Below, piece by piece: positions 1 to 8,985 of a stretch of 64,000 nucleotides of DNA. Source of the stretch: an uncultured Microbacterium sp. (GTDB taxonomy: Bacteria > Actinomycetota > Actinomycetes > Actinomycetales > Microbacteriaceae). The position numbers were made by a program, and so were the translations under genes. The notes under the pieces were generated by a model that was not told the origin of the DNA, did not search any database, and saw only the letters and a list, made by a program, of their open reading frames with translations. The DNA lies in assembly GCF_943912325.1 (NCBI RefSeq), contig NZ_CALTTX010000009.1:3331-67330 (forward strand), read 5' to 3'. Each line of letters opens with the position of its first letter. Positions within the stretch are counted from its first letter, which is position 1.

Positions 1-1173
1 GAGCAGCACGCCGATGAGGAAGATCGTCACGAGCGCCGAAATGAACCCGCCGGCATTCGTAATGCCCGTCGCGGTGCTGAGGCGATGCTGCGGATTGTGC
101 GTGCGGGCGTGGTCGAAGGCGATGAGGGATGCCGGGCCACCGGTCGCGAGCGCGAGCGCGAGGATCACCAAGAGCCACAGCGGCGCTCGCCCGGGCCACG
201 CGATCACGGCGATCCAGCACACCGCCTGCAGGGCGATGCTCGGCAGCACGAGCGCGCGCGAGCGCCGAAGCGGCATGCGCGCGGACAGCGAGCCCATGAT
301 GGGGCCGAACACCATGCCGGCGACGACGAAGAACGTCGTGACCCCGCTCGCGGCGGGGGCCGTGAGCCCTTCGCCGACCGTCAGGAACGGCATCCCCCAG
401 AGGATCACGAACGCCGTCCCGGCGAAGGGTGTCGAGAAGTGCGACCAGAACGCGAGCCGCGTGCCGGGGTGCGACCAGGCGGCTCGCACACCGACGCGGG
501 TGTCGACGGTCGACGTGATGACGGTAACGGCGCCCGTACGCGTATCGACGCTCACGTCTTCAGACTCGGCCGCGGGCCTATTGCGCACGATGAGCCACAC
601 GAGAATCGCGAAGAGCACGGCGAGCGAACCCACCGAAGCGAACGTGAACGACCACGTCGTGGCGTGCAAGAGCAACGCGAGCGGCACGATCGCGAGAATC
701 TGACCCGTCTGCCCGACGAGGCCCGTCAGCTGCACCATGAAGGGCGAGCGCTGGGCCGGGAACCAGGTCGCGATGAGGCGCAGCACGCTCGGAAAGATCG
801 CGGCATCGCCCGCGCCGAGCAGCATCCGTGCGGCGATCGCGATACCGACGTTCGGCGAGAACGCCATGACGAGCTGCCCGATCGCCATGAGCACGAGGCC
901 GATCGACATGAGCGGCCGGGCGCCGAAACGATCGAGCAGCACGCCGACGGGGATCTGCATGCCGCCGTACACCGCGAGCTGCAACACGGCGAACATCGCC
1001 AGAGTCGAGGCATCCGTCCCGAATCGTTCGCTCGCATCGACCCCGACGGCCGAAAGCGACGTGCGGTTCAGCACCGAGACGACGTAGGCACCGACGCCGA
1101 CGCTCCAGATGAGCCACGCGACGAATCCGGGGCGGTTCAGCAATGCCCGGGAAGCAGAAGGCGGAATGGACAT
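1..1173 (-). CDS. MFS transporter, C-terminus cut by window edge
   Basis: Major facilitator superfamily membrane carrier; 391 codons are visible and the frame is still open at base 1, so the C-terminus lies outside. The translation is a run of hydrophobic helices with the loop 2-3 signature DRFGARP at residues 81-87 and a soluble central loop around 205-230, as expected between the two six-helix halves. ATG at 1173 is preceded by TAGCCT-7 nt-ATG and also by GGAGG, so both leaderless and SD-led translation are possible. It diverges from the SGNH hydrolase gene with only 36 bases between starts. Substrate cannot be told from sequence. Confidence 0.88.
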   Translation of the reverse strand, partial: MSIPPSASRALLNRPGFVAWLIWSVGVGAYVVSVLNRTSLSAVGVDASERFGTDASTLAMFAVLQLAVYGGMQIPVGVLLDRFGARPLMSIGLVLMAIGQLVMAFSPNVGIAIAARMLLGAGDAAIFPSVLRLIATWFPAQRSPFMVQLTGLVGQTGQILAIVPLALLLHATTWSFTFASVGSLAVLFAILVWLIVRNRPAAESEDVSVDTRTGAVTVITSTVDTRVGVRAAWSHPGTRLAFWSHFSTPFAGTAFVILWGMPFLTVGEGLTAPAASGVTTFFVVAGMVFGPIMGSLSARMPLRRSRALVLPSIALQAVCWIAVIAWPGRAPLWLLVILALALATGGPASLIAFDHARTHNPQHRLSTATGITNAGGFISALVTIFLIGVLL

Positions 1174-1180
1174 CGCCTCC

Positions 1181-1186
1181 AGGCTA
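1181..1186 (-). promoter_or_regulatory. -10 hexamer of the MFS gene
   Basis: TAGCCT on the minus strand, 7 bases before the ATG at 1173. Spacing fits a leaderless or very short leader transcript. Confidence 0.45.
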
Positions 1187-1197
1187 CTCGCGCCGCC

Positions 1198-1203
1198 TAC
1201 CCT
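1198..1203 (+). promoter_or_regulatory. -10 hexamer of SGNH hydrolase gene 1
   Basis: TACCCT ends 6 bases before the ATG at 1210 and no Shine-Dalgarno is visible, which points to leaderless transcription. Confidence 0.45.
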
Positions 1204-1209
1204 GGGTGA

Positions 1210-1989
1210 ATGCAAGAGGTGCGTTACGTCGCGATCGGCGACTCGTTTTCGGAAGGCGTCGGCGATGAGGATGCCTCGGGCAACCCGCGCGGCTGGGCCG
1301 ACCTGGTTGCCCAGGGGTGGGCCCGTTCACTCGGCCAACCGATCCAGTACGCGAACCTCGCCATCCGGGGCAAACTGGCCTGGCCCATCGTGCAGGAGCA
1401 GCTCGAGCCAGCGCTCGCGCTTCGGCCGACGCACCTCTCGTTCAACGGCGGGGGAAACGACATGCTGCGACCGCGCACGACGATCGAGCACATCGTCGAC
1501 GCATTCGAAGTCGTCGCGCGCCGTTGTCGCGAAGAAGGCGTCACTCTGATCCTGCTCTCGGGCGCGAACCCTGCACGGCAATTGCCGCTGGGATCTCTGA
1601 TTCAACGTCGAGGCGACGCGCTTTCGGCGGCGACGCAGAAGCGTCTCTTGGGGGCGACCGAGTCCGAGCATCCGGTGCTCACGAGTCTGAACTGGGAAGA
1701 TCGCGAGCTGACGAATCCCGACTACTGGTCGCCCGACCGACTGCACATGGGGCCGCGCGGTCATCATCGCGTTGCCGCGCGCACGCTCGCGGCCGTCGGA
1801 GCGCACGCGCCTGACGAGTGGTGGTCGTTGCCGATTGCGCCGGCGCGCGGCCCCCGCGGCGCGGCCTATTACCGCGAGCACGTCGGACCGTGGATCGGGC
1901 GCCGGTTGACGCGGAGGTCGTCGGGGGACGGGCGCCAGGCGAAGTATGGCTCTTGGATCGAGATCGATCCGGCCGTGGCAGCTTTCTGA
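1210..1989 (+). CDS. SGNH/GDSL family hydrolase (paralogue 1)
   Basis: Predicted esterase/lipase-like hydrolase of 259 aa. Block I GDSFSEG gives the nucleophile Ser12, block III GGGND supplies Asn83, and DRLH gives Asp176 and His179. No signal peptide or membrane segment is seen, so it should be cytoplasmic. It shares the block I sequence, the fold and a C-terminal SSGDG motif with the 288-aa protein at 35182-36048. It sits 85 bases before the sugar-binding protein gene, so a link to cell-wall sugar salvage is possible but unproven. Substrate unknown. Confidence 0.9.
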   Translation: MQEVRYVAIGDSFSEGVGDEDASGNPRGWADLVAQGWARSLGQPIQYANLAIRGKLAWPIVQEQLEPALALRPTHLSFNGGGNDMLRPRTTIEHIVDAFEVVARRCREEGVTLILLSGANPARQLPLGSLIQRRGDALSAATQKRLLGATESEHPVLTSLNWEDRELTNPDYWSPDRLHMGPRGHHRVAARTLAAVGAHAPDEWWSLPIAPARGPRGAAYYREHVGPWIGRRLTRRSSGDGRQAKYGSWIEIDPAVAAF

Positions 1990-2012
1990 AAATCACTTGC
2001 ACGTTTGTCCTG

Positions 2013-2028
2013 ATTGGTGGAGACTACT
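2013..2028. promoter_or_regulatory. DasR-box (dre)-like site before the sugar-binding protein gene
   Basis: ATTGGTGGAGACTACT matches 12 of 16 positions of the Streptomyces dre consensus ACTGGTCTAGACCACT as I recall it. It lies 46 bases before the ATG at 2075 and overlaps a possible -10 (TACTTT, 2025-2030). The dyad symmetry is imperfect, so this is a candidate only. Confidence 0.3.
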
Positions 2029-2074
2029 TTCACGCACCCGCGCCCGCCTCGCATCAGTCCCTGGAGGACCCCCT

Positions 2075-3361
2075 ATGAAGAAGCTCTTCCTTCCGGTCGC
2101 CGGCCTCGCCGTCGCGGCGCTCGCCCTCAGCGCTTGTAGCAGCAGTAACGGGGCAGACGCCGGCACGAATGCCTCCGGTCAGACCCTCAACGTCTGGATC
2201 ATGCAGGGCACCAATCCCGACGCGACCGCCTTCTTCGACGACGTCTCGAAGGCCTTCACCGAGAAGACGGGCGCAAAGCTCAACGTCGAGTTCGTGCAAT
2301 GGGCGGATGCCCACGACCGCTTCGTCACCTCGATCGCGGGCGGCACGACCCCCGACGTCGCCGAGACCGGTTCGACGTGGACCGCGGAGTTCGCCGACGC
2401 AGGCGCACTCGAGCCGCTGACGTCGTACGTCGATGACGCGAAGCTCGGCGACGACCTCAACGCCGGGCTGAAGGACTCGGGAACCTACGACGGTGACCTC
2501 TACGGCATGCCGTGGTACGCCGGTGTGCGCGCACTCGTCTACCGTGCCGATGTCTTCTCGGAGCTCGGCCTCGAAGCACCCAAGACCTGGGACGACATCA
2601 TCACGGGGGGCAACGCCATCAAGGCGGCGAAGCCCGACATGATCCCGTTCGCCGTGCCCGGCAACGCCGAGATGAGTGCGTACCCGTGGGTGTGGGGCTC
2701 GGGCGGCGAGGTCGCAACGAAGGACGGCGACGCGTGGACCTCGGGCCTCGACTCGACCGACGCGCAGGCGGGGATCGGGTTCTACACGGGTCTGCAAACC
2801 GAGCACGGCTTCTCGTCGGCGGGTGCGACCACGTGGAAAGAGACCGACGTACTCGACAACTTCATGCAGGGCAAGGTCGCCATGGCGATCCAGGGCTCGT
2901 GGACTCCCGCAACGATCAAGGCGAAGGCGCCCGACCTCGAGGGCAAGATCGCCGCGGCAACGATCCCCGGTAAGGACGGCGGCATCGCGAAGTCGGTCAT
3001 CGGCGGTTCGCACTTGAGCATGTTCTCGACCGCAAAGAACAAGGACCTCGCCTGGCAGTTCATCCAGATGATGACGACGGGGGAGTATGCCCAGAAGTGG
3101 GCCGCGCAGTCGGGATACTTCTCGGGGTTGAACTCGCTCGTCGCCGACACGATGAAGTCGGATGACCCGCTCGTTGCGCCCTTCGCCAAGCAGTTCGTCG
3201 ACGGCGGAGCGGCCCTTCCGGTCACGCCGAAGTTCGGTGCCGTGCAGGCGAAGAAAACCACGACGGCCATGTTGCAGGCGATCCTCTCGGGCCAAAAGAG
3301 CGTCGAGCAGGCAACGAGCGACGCAGCGACCGAGATGACGGACGTCCTCAACGCGAAGTGA
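2075..3361 (+). CDS. ABC transporter sugar-binding lipoprotein
   Basis: Family 1 extracellular solute-binding protein, 428 aa, the capture subunit of a carbohydrate importer. The N-terminus is a lipoprotein signal: two Lys, a hydrophobic stretch and lipobox LSAC with Cys21, then a Ser/Asn-rich linker. The body resembles the maltose/chitobiose/oligosaccharide-binding class. The start is ATG 2075 behind GGAGGA; the frame is open further upstream but has no signal there. Two permease genes follow directly, then amino-sugar catabolic genes, which suggests a GlcNAc- or MurNAc-containing ligand. No ATPase gene is present, so a shared MsiK-type ATPase elsewhere is likely. Confidence 0.92.
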   Translation: MKKLFLPVAGLAVAALALSACSSSNGADAGTNASGQTLNVWIMQGTNPDATAFFDDVSKAFTEKTGAKLNVEFVQWADAHDRFVTSIAGGTTPDVAETGSTWTAEFADAGALEPLTSYVDDAKLGDDLNAGLKDSGTYDGDLYGMPWYAGVRALVYRADVFSELGLEAPKTWDDIITGGNAIKAAKPDMIPFAVPGNAEMSAYPWVWGSGGEVATKDGDAWTSGLDSTDAQAGIGFYTGLQTEHGFSSAGATTWKETDVLDNFMQGKVAMAIQGSWTPATIKAKAPDLEGKIAAATIPGKDGGIAKSVIGGSHLSMFSTAKNKDLAWQFIQMMTTGEYAQKWAAQSGYFSGLNSLVADTMKSDDPLVAPFAKQFVDGGAALPVTPKFGAVQAKKTTTAMLQAILSGQKSVEQATSDAATEMTDVLNAK

Positions 3362-3424
3362 GGCCGGGGCGCATAATTCTCTGCAACCGTCCCTCCGTCA
3401 CCGCCCCTTCCCGAGAGCGAGTCG

Positions 3425-4420
3425 ATGACCAGTCCCACCTTGACGTCGGCCCCGCCGGTCGCCCACACGGGCGTCGGCGGGGCTGGCGCCCCGGCGCCGC
3501 TACGCCGTAAGAAGCCGTTCATCACACGCATCCGTCCGTGGCTCCTGCTGACGCCCGCGATCATCGTGCTCGCGGGGCTGTTGCTCTGGCCGCTCGTGCG
3601 GGTCGTGATGTTTTCGTTGCAGGACTACGGCCTGCGCGAGATCGTCAGCGGCAAACAAGACTGGATCGGATTCGACAACTACGTCGAGGTGCTTACGAGC
3701 CCGACGTTGTGGACCGTCGCGCTACCGAACACGGTCGTCTTCGCGATCCTCTCGGTCGCCTGCACCGTGACGTTCGGCACACTCGTCGCACTGCTCATGG
3801 TGTCGCTGGGGCCGTTCTGGCGCGGAGTCGTCGGCACAGCGATCATGATTGCGTGGGCGATGCCCGCCGTGACCGGCACCTACGTCTGGATCTGGATCTT
3901 CGACGCCGACAACGGAATCGTGAACCGCACGCTGATGAGCCTCGGTCTCATGCACGACCCCGTCAACTGGTTCACGAATCCGGTGTCGTTCTATGGGATC
4001 GTGCTGCTCAACATCGTGCATCACGGCTTTCCCTTCGTCGCGATCACCGTCCTCGCGGGCCTGATCGGCGTGCCGAAAGAGATGCTCGAGGCCGCCGAGA
4101 TGGACGGCGCCGGTGCCGTGCGCCGGTTCTTCAGCATCATCGTTCCGTCGCTCAAGCAGGTCTTCGCGATCGTGATCATCCTGTCGACGATCTGGGACTT
4201 CAAGGTCTTCGCGCAGGTCTACCTCATGCCGGGCGGCGCGGGAGAGAACCGGCAGGTGCTGAACCTCGGCGTCTGGTCGTATGTCGAGTCGTTCGGACAG
4301 AACCGCTACGGCTTCGGTTCGGCGATCGCCGTTCTGCTGACGCTCGTGCTGCTCGCGATCACGGTCGTCTACGTTCGCTCGATGCTGAAAGAAGATCTCA
4401 CGCGGGAGGAGACCCCATGA
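3425..4420 (+). CDS. sugar ABC transporter permease, MalF type
   Basis: Inner-membrane subunit of the importer, 331 aa with about six predicted helices after a roughly 35-residue cytoplasmic N-terminus. The cytoplasmic coupling loop that docks on the ATPase is the EAA motif starting at residue 222 (EAAEMDGAGAVRRFF). It follows the binding-protein gene by 63 bases and its stop overlaps the next permease start (ATGA), so translation is coupled. Homology class is clear; the substrate is inferred only from neighbours. Confidence 0.93.
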   Translation: MTSPTLTSAPPVAHTGVGGAGAPAPLRRKKPFITRIRPWLLLTPAIIVLAGLLLWPLVRVVMFSLQDYGLREIVSGKQDWIGFDNYVEVLTSPTLWTVALPNTVVFAILSVACTVTFGTLVALLMVSLGPFWRGVVGTAIMIAWAMPAVTGTYVWIWIFDADNGIVNRTLMSLGLMHDPVNWFTNPVSFYGIVLLNIVHHGFPFVAITVLAGLIGVPKEMLEAAEMDGAGAVRRFFSIIVPSLKQVFAIVIILSTIWDFKVFAQVYLMPGGAGENRQVLNLGVWSYVESFGQNRYGFGSAIAVLLTLVLLAITVVYVRSMLKEDLTREETP

Positions 4421-5244
4421 CGCACCGGCTCCACGGCAACATCGTGAAGGCGATCCTCGTCACGCTGTTGCTCCTTTTCACGCTCTTCCCGGTCTACTGG
4501 ATGATCTCGAGCGCGTTCGACAAGCGCGCATCGAGCGGCGGCCAGTCGCTCATCCCGCAGGAATTCACGTGGGACAACTTCACCTACGTCTTCACCGAGG
4601 GCAACATGGGCACGTTCCTGCTCAATTCGCTCGTCGTGGCGGTCGCGGTCGTTGTCGCTTCAGGGCTCATCGCGCTTCTGGCATCCGTCGCGGTTTCGCG
4701 CTTTCGTTTCCGCTTCCGCACCTCGATGCTCTTCATGATCCTGACGGTGCAGATGGTGCCGCTCGAGGCGCTCGTGATCCCGCTCTTCGTGCAGGTCCGC
4801 GATCTCGGGCTGCTCAATCAGCTGCTCGGCCTGATCATCGTCTATATCGCGCTGTCGCTTCCGTTCGGAATATGGATGCTGCGGGGTTTTGTCGCCGCCG
4901 TTCCGGTCGAACTCGAAGAGGCCGCCTACCTCGACGGTGCGAGTTGGGGGCGCATGTTCCGTTCGGTCATGCTCCCGCTCGTCATGCCGGGGCTCGTCGC
5001 GACGAGCGTGTTCTCGTTCATCACGGCGTGGAACGAGTTCATCTTCGCGATGACACTGCTCGGCGGCGCGACCGAGAACTACACCGTCGCGATCGGTTTG
5101 AAGCAGTTCTTCGGTGAGCACACCAACGATTGGGGAGCCGTGATGGCGGCATCCACGATCATCACGATCCCCGTCATGATCTTCTTCGTCGTCGTGCAGC
5201 GCCGGCTCTCTGAGGGTCTCGTCGCGGGGGCTGTCAAGGGATGA
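4417..5244 (+). CDS. sugar ABC transporter permease, MalG type
   Basis: Second inner-membrane permease, 275 aa, with the EAA loop EAAYLDGASWGRMFRSVMLP from residue 168 and the usual arrangement of six helices. The start ATG 4417 overlaps the stop of the upstream permease and is preceded by GGAGGAG. A longer open frame reaches back through the first permease in another phase but is spurious. Its own stop overlaps the GH3 gene start, so binding protein, both permeases and the glycosidase form one transcription unit. Confidence 0.93.
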   Translation: MTHRLHGNIVKAILVTLLLLFTLFPVYWMISSAFDKRASSGGQSLIPQEFTWDNFTYVFTEGNMGTFLLNSLVVAVAVVVASGLIALLASVAVSRFRFRFRTSMLFMILTVQMVPLEALVIPLFVQVRDLGLLNQLLGLIIVYIALSLPFGIWMLRGFVAAVPVELEEAAYLDGASWGRMFRSVMLPLVMPGLVATSVFSFITAWNEFIFAMTLLGGATENYTVAIGLKQFFGEHTNDWGAVMAASTIITIPVMIFFVVVQRRLSEGLVAGAVKG

Positions 5245-6809
5245 CGGACATGGCCGTGCCGTCGCGTACCGACCCCGCGCTGCGGCGGCTCGCGACGAGC
5301 GTGTGCTGGCCCGGCTTCCACGGCCGCATCGCGCCCGAGTGGTTGCTCGCGGCGATTGATGACGGATTGCCCGGAGTGGTCTATTTCGCGCAGAACGTCG
5401 ACCCGGAAGACCCGACGGGACTCGGTCGGCTCTCGAGCGTCTTGCGCCGGCGCGGCGCCACGTTGCTCGGCATCGACGAAGAGGGCGGCACGGTGACGCG
5501 CCTCGAGGCCGAGCAGGGCTCGTCGTTCCCGAGCGCCGCGCAACTCGGCCGAGTCGACGACGTCGAGGCGACACGCGCCGTGTCGCGTGGGATCGGAGCT
5601 TTGTGCGCCGCCGCGGGCGTCACGATCGTGCTTGCCCCCGACGCCGACGTCAATACCAGTCCCCGAAACCCCGTCATCGGCGTTCGCTCGTTCGGAGCCG
5701 CCACATCACTCGTCTCGCGACACGTCGCGGCTGCCGTCGCCGGATTCCACGAAGCTGGTGTGCTGGCCTGCGCTAAGCATTTTCCGGGTCACGGCGACAC
5801 AATCGTCGACTCCCACCGCGGATTGCCCCGTGTCGACACTCCGCTCGATGAGCTACGCACCGGTCACATGGTTCCGTTCGATGCGGCGGTGAGCGGGGGA
5901 GTGGATGCCGTCATGACGGCCCACATCGTCGTTCCCGAGCTCGGCGACGAACCCGCAACGCTCAACCCCCGCGCGATCGGCCTGCTCCGCGAGAGCGGCT
6001 TCGACGGACTCGTCATCACCGACGCGCTCGACATGGCAGCGATCGACGACACGATCGGCGCGGGCGAGGGTGGCGTGCGCGCTCTGCTCGCCGGCGCGGA
6101 TCTGCTGTGCATCGGCAACCCCGACAATCTCGGTCCGCGCGGCGAGCGCAATGACGAAGATGACTTCACGCTCGTGCGCGACGCCGTCGCCGATGCGCTC
6201 GCGTCGGGTCGCATACCCCGCGAGCGCGTCGAAGAGGCTGCTGCGCGCATCGCGCACGCGAGTGAGACTGTGCAAAAGTTGGATGCCGGGGGTTCCCGCG
6301 CCGCACTCGCCGAGGCGCGCCGGGTCGCTGCGCGCATAGCGTCGGCGTCGCTCGCGATCGGGGAACACGCCCGAGCGGCCGCGCCGGCGGGAGACTCGCC
6401 GCTCGGATCGCCTCTCATGATCGACGCGCGGGCTCGCCTCTCGGCCGCCGTGGCGGCGGGAAGCGATCCGCTTGCACGACAGCTCAACGCGCGGCGCGTG
6501 TGGGCACCCGACCCCGACGACGCTCGCGACGCCGTGCGCGGCTCGATCGCACCCGTCGTCGTCGTGCTCGACGCAGGGGCGGCCGGAGCGCAGGAGGCGG
6601 TCGTCGCGGCCGTCCGCTCGCAGCGCCCCGATGCCATCGTCATCGACGTGGGCTGGCACGCACCGGTCGACGCCGAGCCAGCCGTTCCTGCCCGCACGAT
6701 CCGAGCCGGCGGCGGCGGAAGAGCGACGGCCGATGCGATCGCCCGTGCCCTGGGCTGGGGTGACGCCGACCTCGTGGTCGCGTCGGCGGGTCAGGAAGCA
6801 CTCTCATGA
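5241..6809 (+). CDS. GH3 beta-N-acetylglucosaminidase, NagZ-like
   Basis: Family 3 glycoside hydrolase of 522 aa, expected to remove non-reducing GlcNAc from muropeptide or chitin fragments. The NagZ signature KHFPGHGDTIVDSH starts at Lys179 and carries the His of the unusual Asp-His acid/base dyad. VITDALDM contains the probable nucleophile Asp261. Residues from about 370 to 522 form an extra C-terminal domain, so this is a two-domain GH3 rather than the short 340-aa NagZ. No signal peptide, so hydrolysis is intracellular after import. It overlaps the permease upstream and AnmK downstream (ATGA). Start may also be ATG 5250. Confidence 0.88.
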   Translation: MTDMAVPSRTDPALRRLATSVCWPGFHGRIAPEWLLAAIDDGLPGVVYFAQNVDPEDPTGLGRLSSVLRRRGATLLGIDEEGGTVTRLEAEQGSSFPSAAQLGRVDDVEATRAVSRGIGALCAAAGVTIVLAPDADVNTSPRNPVIGVRSFGAATSLVSRHVAAAVAGFHEAGVLACAKHFPGHGDTIVDSHRGLPRVDTPLDELRTGHMVPFDAAVSGGVDAVMTAHIVVPELGDEPATLNPRAIGLLRESGFDGLVITDALDMAAIDDTIGAGEGGVRALLAGADLLCIGNPDNLGPRGERNDEDDFTLVRDAVADALASGRIPRERVEEAAARIAHASETVQKLDAGGSRAALAEARRVAARIASASLAIGEHARAAAPAGDSPLGSPLMIDARARLSAAVAAGSDPLARQLNARRVWAPDPDDARDAVRGSIAPVVVVLDAGAAGAQEAVVAAVRSQRPDAIVIDVGWHAPVDAEPAVPARTIRAGGGGRATADAIARALGWGDADLVVASAGQEALS

Positions 6810-8017
6810 GGGTGCTCGCCCTGCAGTCCGGCACGAGCATCGATGCGATCGACGTCGCGATCATCGACTTCACCGTCGGCCTCGGCGACACGCCCGAAGT
6901 CGTCGCCCGCGTCGTCGCGACCACAGAGGCAGCGTGGCCCGACGACCTGCGGCGCGCGCTCCTCGACGCTTCCGCCGGAGCCACGCTCGACGCCGGATCG
7001 CTGCTCGACCTCGACGTGCGGGCGGGCCACGCTTTCGCCGAAGCCGCCTCGAACTTTGCCGCCCAGCATCCCGGCACGATCGATCTCGTCGTTTCTCATG
7101 GCCAGACGATCCATCACGAGGTTCGCGAGAGCCACGCTGTCGGCACCCTGCAACTCGGATCCGCTGCCCCGAACGCCGAACGCCTCGAGACGGCCGTGCT
7201 GTCCGATCTGCGCTCGGCGGACATCGCCGCGGGAGGCGAGGGTGCGCCGCTCATGGCGTTCTTCGATCGCGCCTGGCTCGGAGCCGAGGCGCTTGCGCGC
7301 GACGGGGTGATCGCGACCGTCAACCTCGGGGGTATCGCCAACGTTCAGCTCGTTTCGGGCTCCGGGGTCGTGGCTTTCGACACGGGGCCCGCGGGCGCGC
7401 TCAGTGATGCGATCGTGCAGCGTGCATCGGCGGGCGAGCGTCGCTTCGATCCGGACGGCACGATTGCCGCATCCGGTGAGGTCGATGGGGCGCTGCTCGC
7501 GGAACTGCTCTCACACCCCTACTTCGCGCTCCAGCCTCCCAAGTCGACCGGTCGAGAGACGTTCACGACCCAGTACGTCGACCGAGCGATCGAGCGTGTG
7601 GGCGCGGCATCCATTCGCGAAGCCGACCTGCTGGCAACGCTCGCTGAGCTGACGGCCCGCACGGTCGCCGACGCCGTGCGAGCAGCACACCCGTTCGAGG
7701 TGATCGTCTCGGGCGGTGGTGTACGCAACAACGCGGTCATGACGGCACTTCGGGCACATCTGCCGGGGAGCACCGTGCTCACGAGCGACGAACGCGGCGT
7801 GCCTGCGGTCGATAAGGAGATCATCATGTTCGCCACCCTCGGGATGTTGACCGCGTATCGCGTGCCCGTCGCGCTCACCGGGTCGCGCGCGCCGCGACTC
7901 GCCGGGCGGCTGTCGTTGCACTCTGCAGACGCGTTCGCGCGCTTTGCCGCGTTCCGCTCGATCAGGGGGATCGGCTCGCTGCGCGTTGTGAGCGCCGGAT
8001 CGGAGGCCGTCGCATGA
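6806..8017 (+). CDS. anmK: anhydro-N-acetylmuramic acid kinase AnmK
   Basis: Cytoplasmic ASKHA-fold kinase that hydrates and phosphorylates 1,6-anhydroMurNAc to MurNAc-6-phosphate in cell-wall recycling. Family motifs are present: SGTSIDAID (8-16), SHGQTIHH (97-104), ADIAAGGEGAPL with the probable catalytic Asp139, NLGGIANV (173-180) and a GGGVRNN nucleotide loop. Length 403 aa is slightly above the usual 370. Oddity: the usual DTGPGN segment reads DTGPAGALSD here (192-201). It overlaps the GH3 gene and the next kinase gene by ATGA. No MurQ etherase gene, the next enzyme of the pathway, is seen in the window. Confidence 0.9.
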   Translation: MRVLALQSGTSIDAIDVAIIDFTVGLGDTPEVVARVVATTEAAWPDDLRRALLDASAGATLDAGSLLDLDVRAGHAFAEAASNFAAQHPGTIDLVVSHGQTIHHEVRESHAVGTLQLGSAAPNAERLETAVLSDLRSADIAAGGEGAPLMAFFDRAWLGAEALARDGVIATVNLGGIANVQLVSGSGVVAFDTGPAGALSDAIVQRASAGERRFDPDGTIAASGEVDGALLAELLSHPYFALQPPKSTGRETFTTQYVDRAIERVGAASIREADLLATLAELTARTVADAVRAAHPFEVIVSGGGVRNNAVMTALRAHLPGSTVLTSDERGVPAVDKEIIMFATLGMLTAYRVPVALTGSRAPRLAGRLSLHSADAFARFAAFRSIRGIGSLRVVSAGSEAVA

Positions 8018-8985
8018 GCACCCTGTCTTCGGCCGACACGCGCGGCACCGGCATCGACGCGGGGGGTGCTGACGCCATCGTTGGTGGTGTCGACCTCGGA
8101 AAGACCCGCTGCCGTGTGCGGCTGCGTCAGGGCGCGTCGACCGTCGCAATTGCCGACGGTCGGGGCGCGCCCGGCCTTGCCGACGCCGGGGGAGTGGAGG
8201 CTGCGCTAGACACCGTCGTGCGCGCGTTCGGCGACGCCGTGGGCCGACTGGCAAGCGGTGCTGTCGTTGATGCCGTCGGCGTCGGAGCCGCAGGCGCAAG
8301 CGCCTCTCCCGACGCGGCGCACGAGTTCGCCCGCCGTCTGCGAGACGCGACCGGCGCACGCATCGCTCTCGTCAACGATGCCCTCTCGGCCCACGCCGGC
8401 GCGTTCAGCGGGGGAGCGGGCACCGTGCTCATCGCCGGCACGGGAGCGGTCGCCGTCGTCGTCGATTCCGCGGGCGCTCGAGGCATCCGCCAGATCGATG
8501 GGGCGGGTCCGTGGCTGGGTGATGAGGGTTCCGGGCAGTGGATCGGGCGCTCGGGTCTTGCCGCCGTCATGCGGGCTGTTGACGGACGCGGACCGTCGAC
8601 CGTTCTCGTCGATGCGGCGCGCGAGTTGACGGAGGATCTGCGGATGCTTCCGGCGTGGGTCGCCCGCGACGGTCAGATCGCGCGCCAACTCGGCCTATTC
8701 GCGCCGGCCGTGCTGTCTGCCGCGAGCGCGGGCGACCCCGTGGCATCCACCATCCGTTCCCGCGCGGTCGACGCTCTCGTCACGACCTGCCGCGCCGCCG
8801 GGACGCACGAAGTAGCCGTCGTCGGCGGGTTGACCGGCGACGCCGACTTCGCCGACGCGCTTCGTGCGGGGCTTCAGTCGGCAGGTTTCGCCTGGCGCGC
8901 GCCCGACGGAGACGCTCTCGACGGCGCGACCCTCGTCGCCCTGAGGTCAGATCTGCCTTATGAGGGCGAGGTCGTGCGTGCCTGA
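8014..8985 (+). CDS. BadF/BadG-type sugar kinase, probable GlcNAc kinase
   Basis: ATPase/kinase of the BadF/BadG/BcrA/BcrD family, 323 aa, most like eukaryotic-type N-acetylglucosamine kinases. Phosphate-1 loop GGVDLGKT lies at 24-31, the central NDALSAHAGAF and GTGAVAV segments follow, and GAGPWLGDEGSGQWIG is the substrate-pocket motif typical of NagK relatives. Together with NagZ-like hydrolase and AnmK this gives a kinase for each product sugar, GlcNAc and anhydroMurNAc. Start ATG overlaps the anmK stop. Sugar specificity is inferred from family and context. Confidence 0.85.
   Translation: MSTLSSADTRGTGIDAGGADAIVGGVDLGKTRCRVRLRQGASTVAIADGRGAPGLADAGGVEAALDTVVRAFGDAVGRLASGAVVDAVGVGAAGASASPDAAHEFARRLRDATGARIALVNDALSAHAGAFSGGAGTVLIAGTGAVAVVVDSAGARGIRQIDGAGPWLGDEGSGQWIGRSGLAAVMRAVDGRGPSTVLVDAARELTEDLRMLPAWVARDGQIARQLGLFAPAVLSAASAGDPVASTIRSRAVDALVTTCRAAGTHEVAVVGGLTGDADFADALRAGLQSAGFAWRAPDGDALDGATLVALRSDLPYEGEVVRA

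Noticed and set aside
85..1209. Long open frame opposite the MFS gene
   Set aside because: Composition dominated by Arg, His and Glu, no recognisable fold; the opposite strand is a clear MFS transporter.
2054..3295. Long open frame antisense to the sugar-binding protein gene
   Set aside because: Arg/Val-rich composition and no domain; a by-product of high GC in the third codon position of the sense gene.
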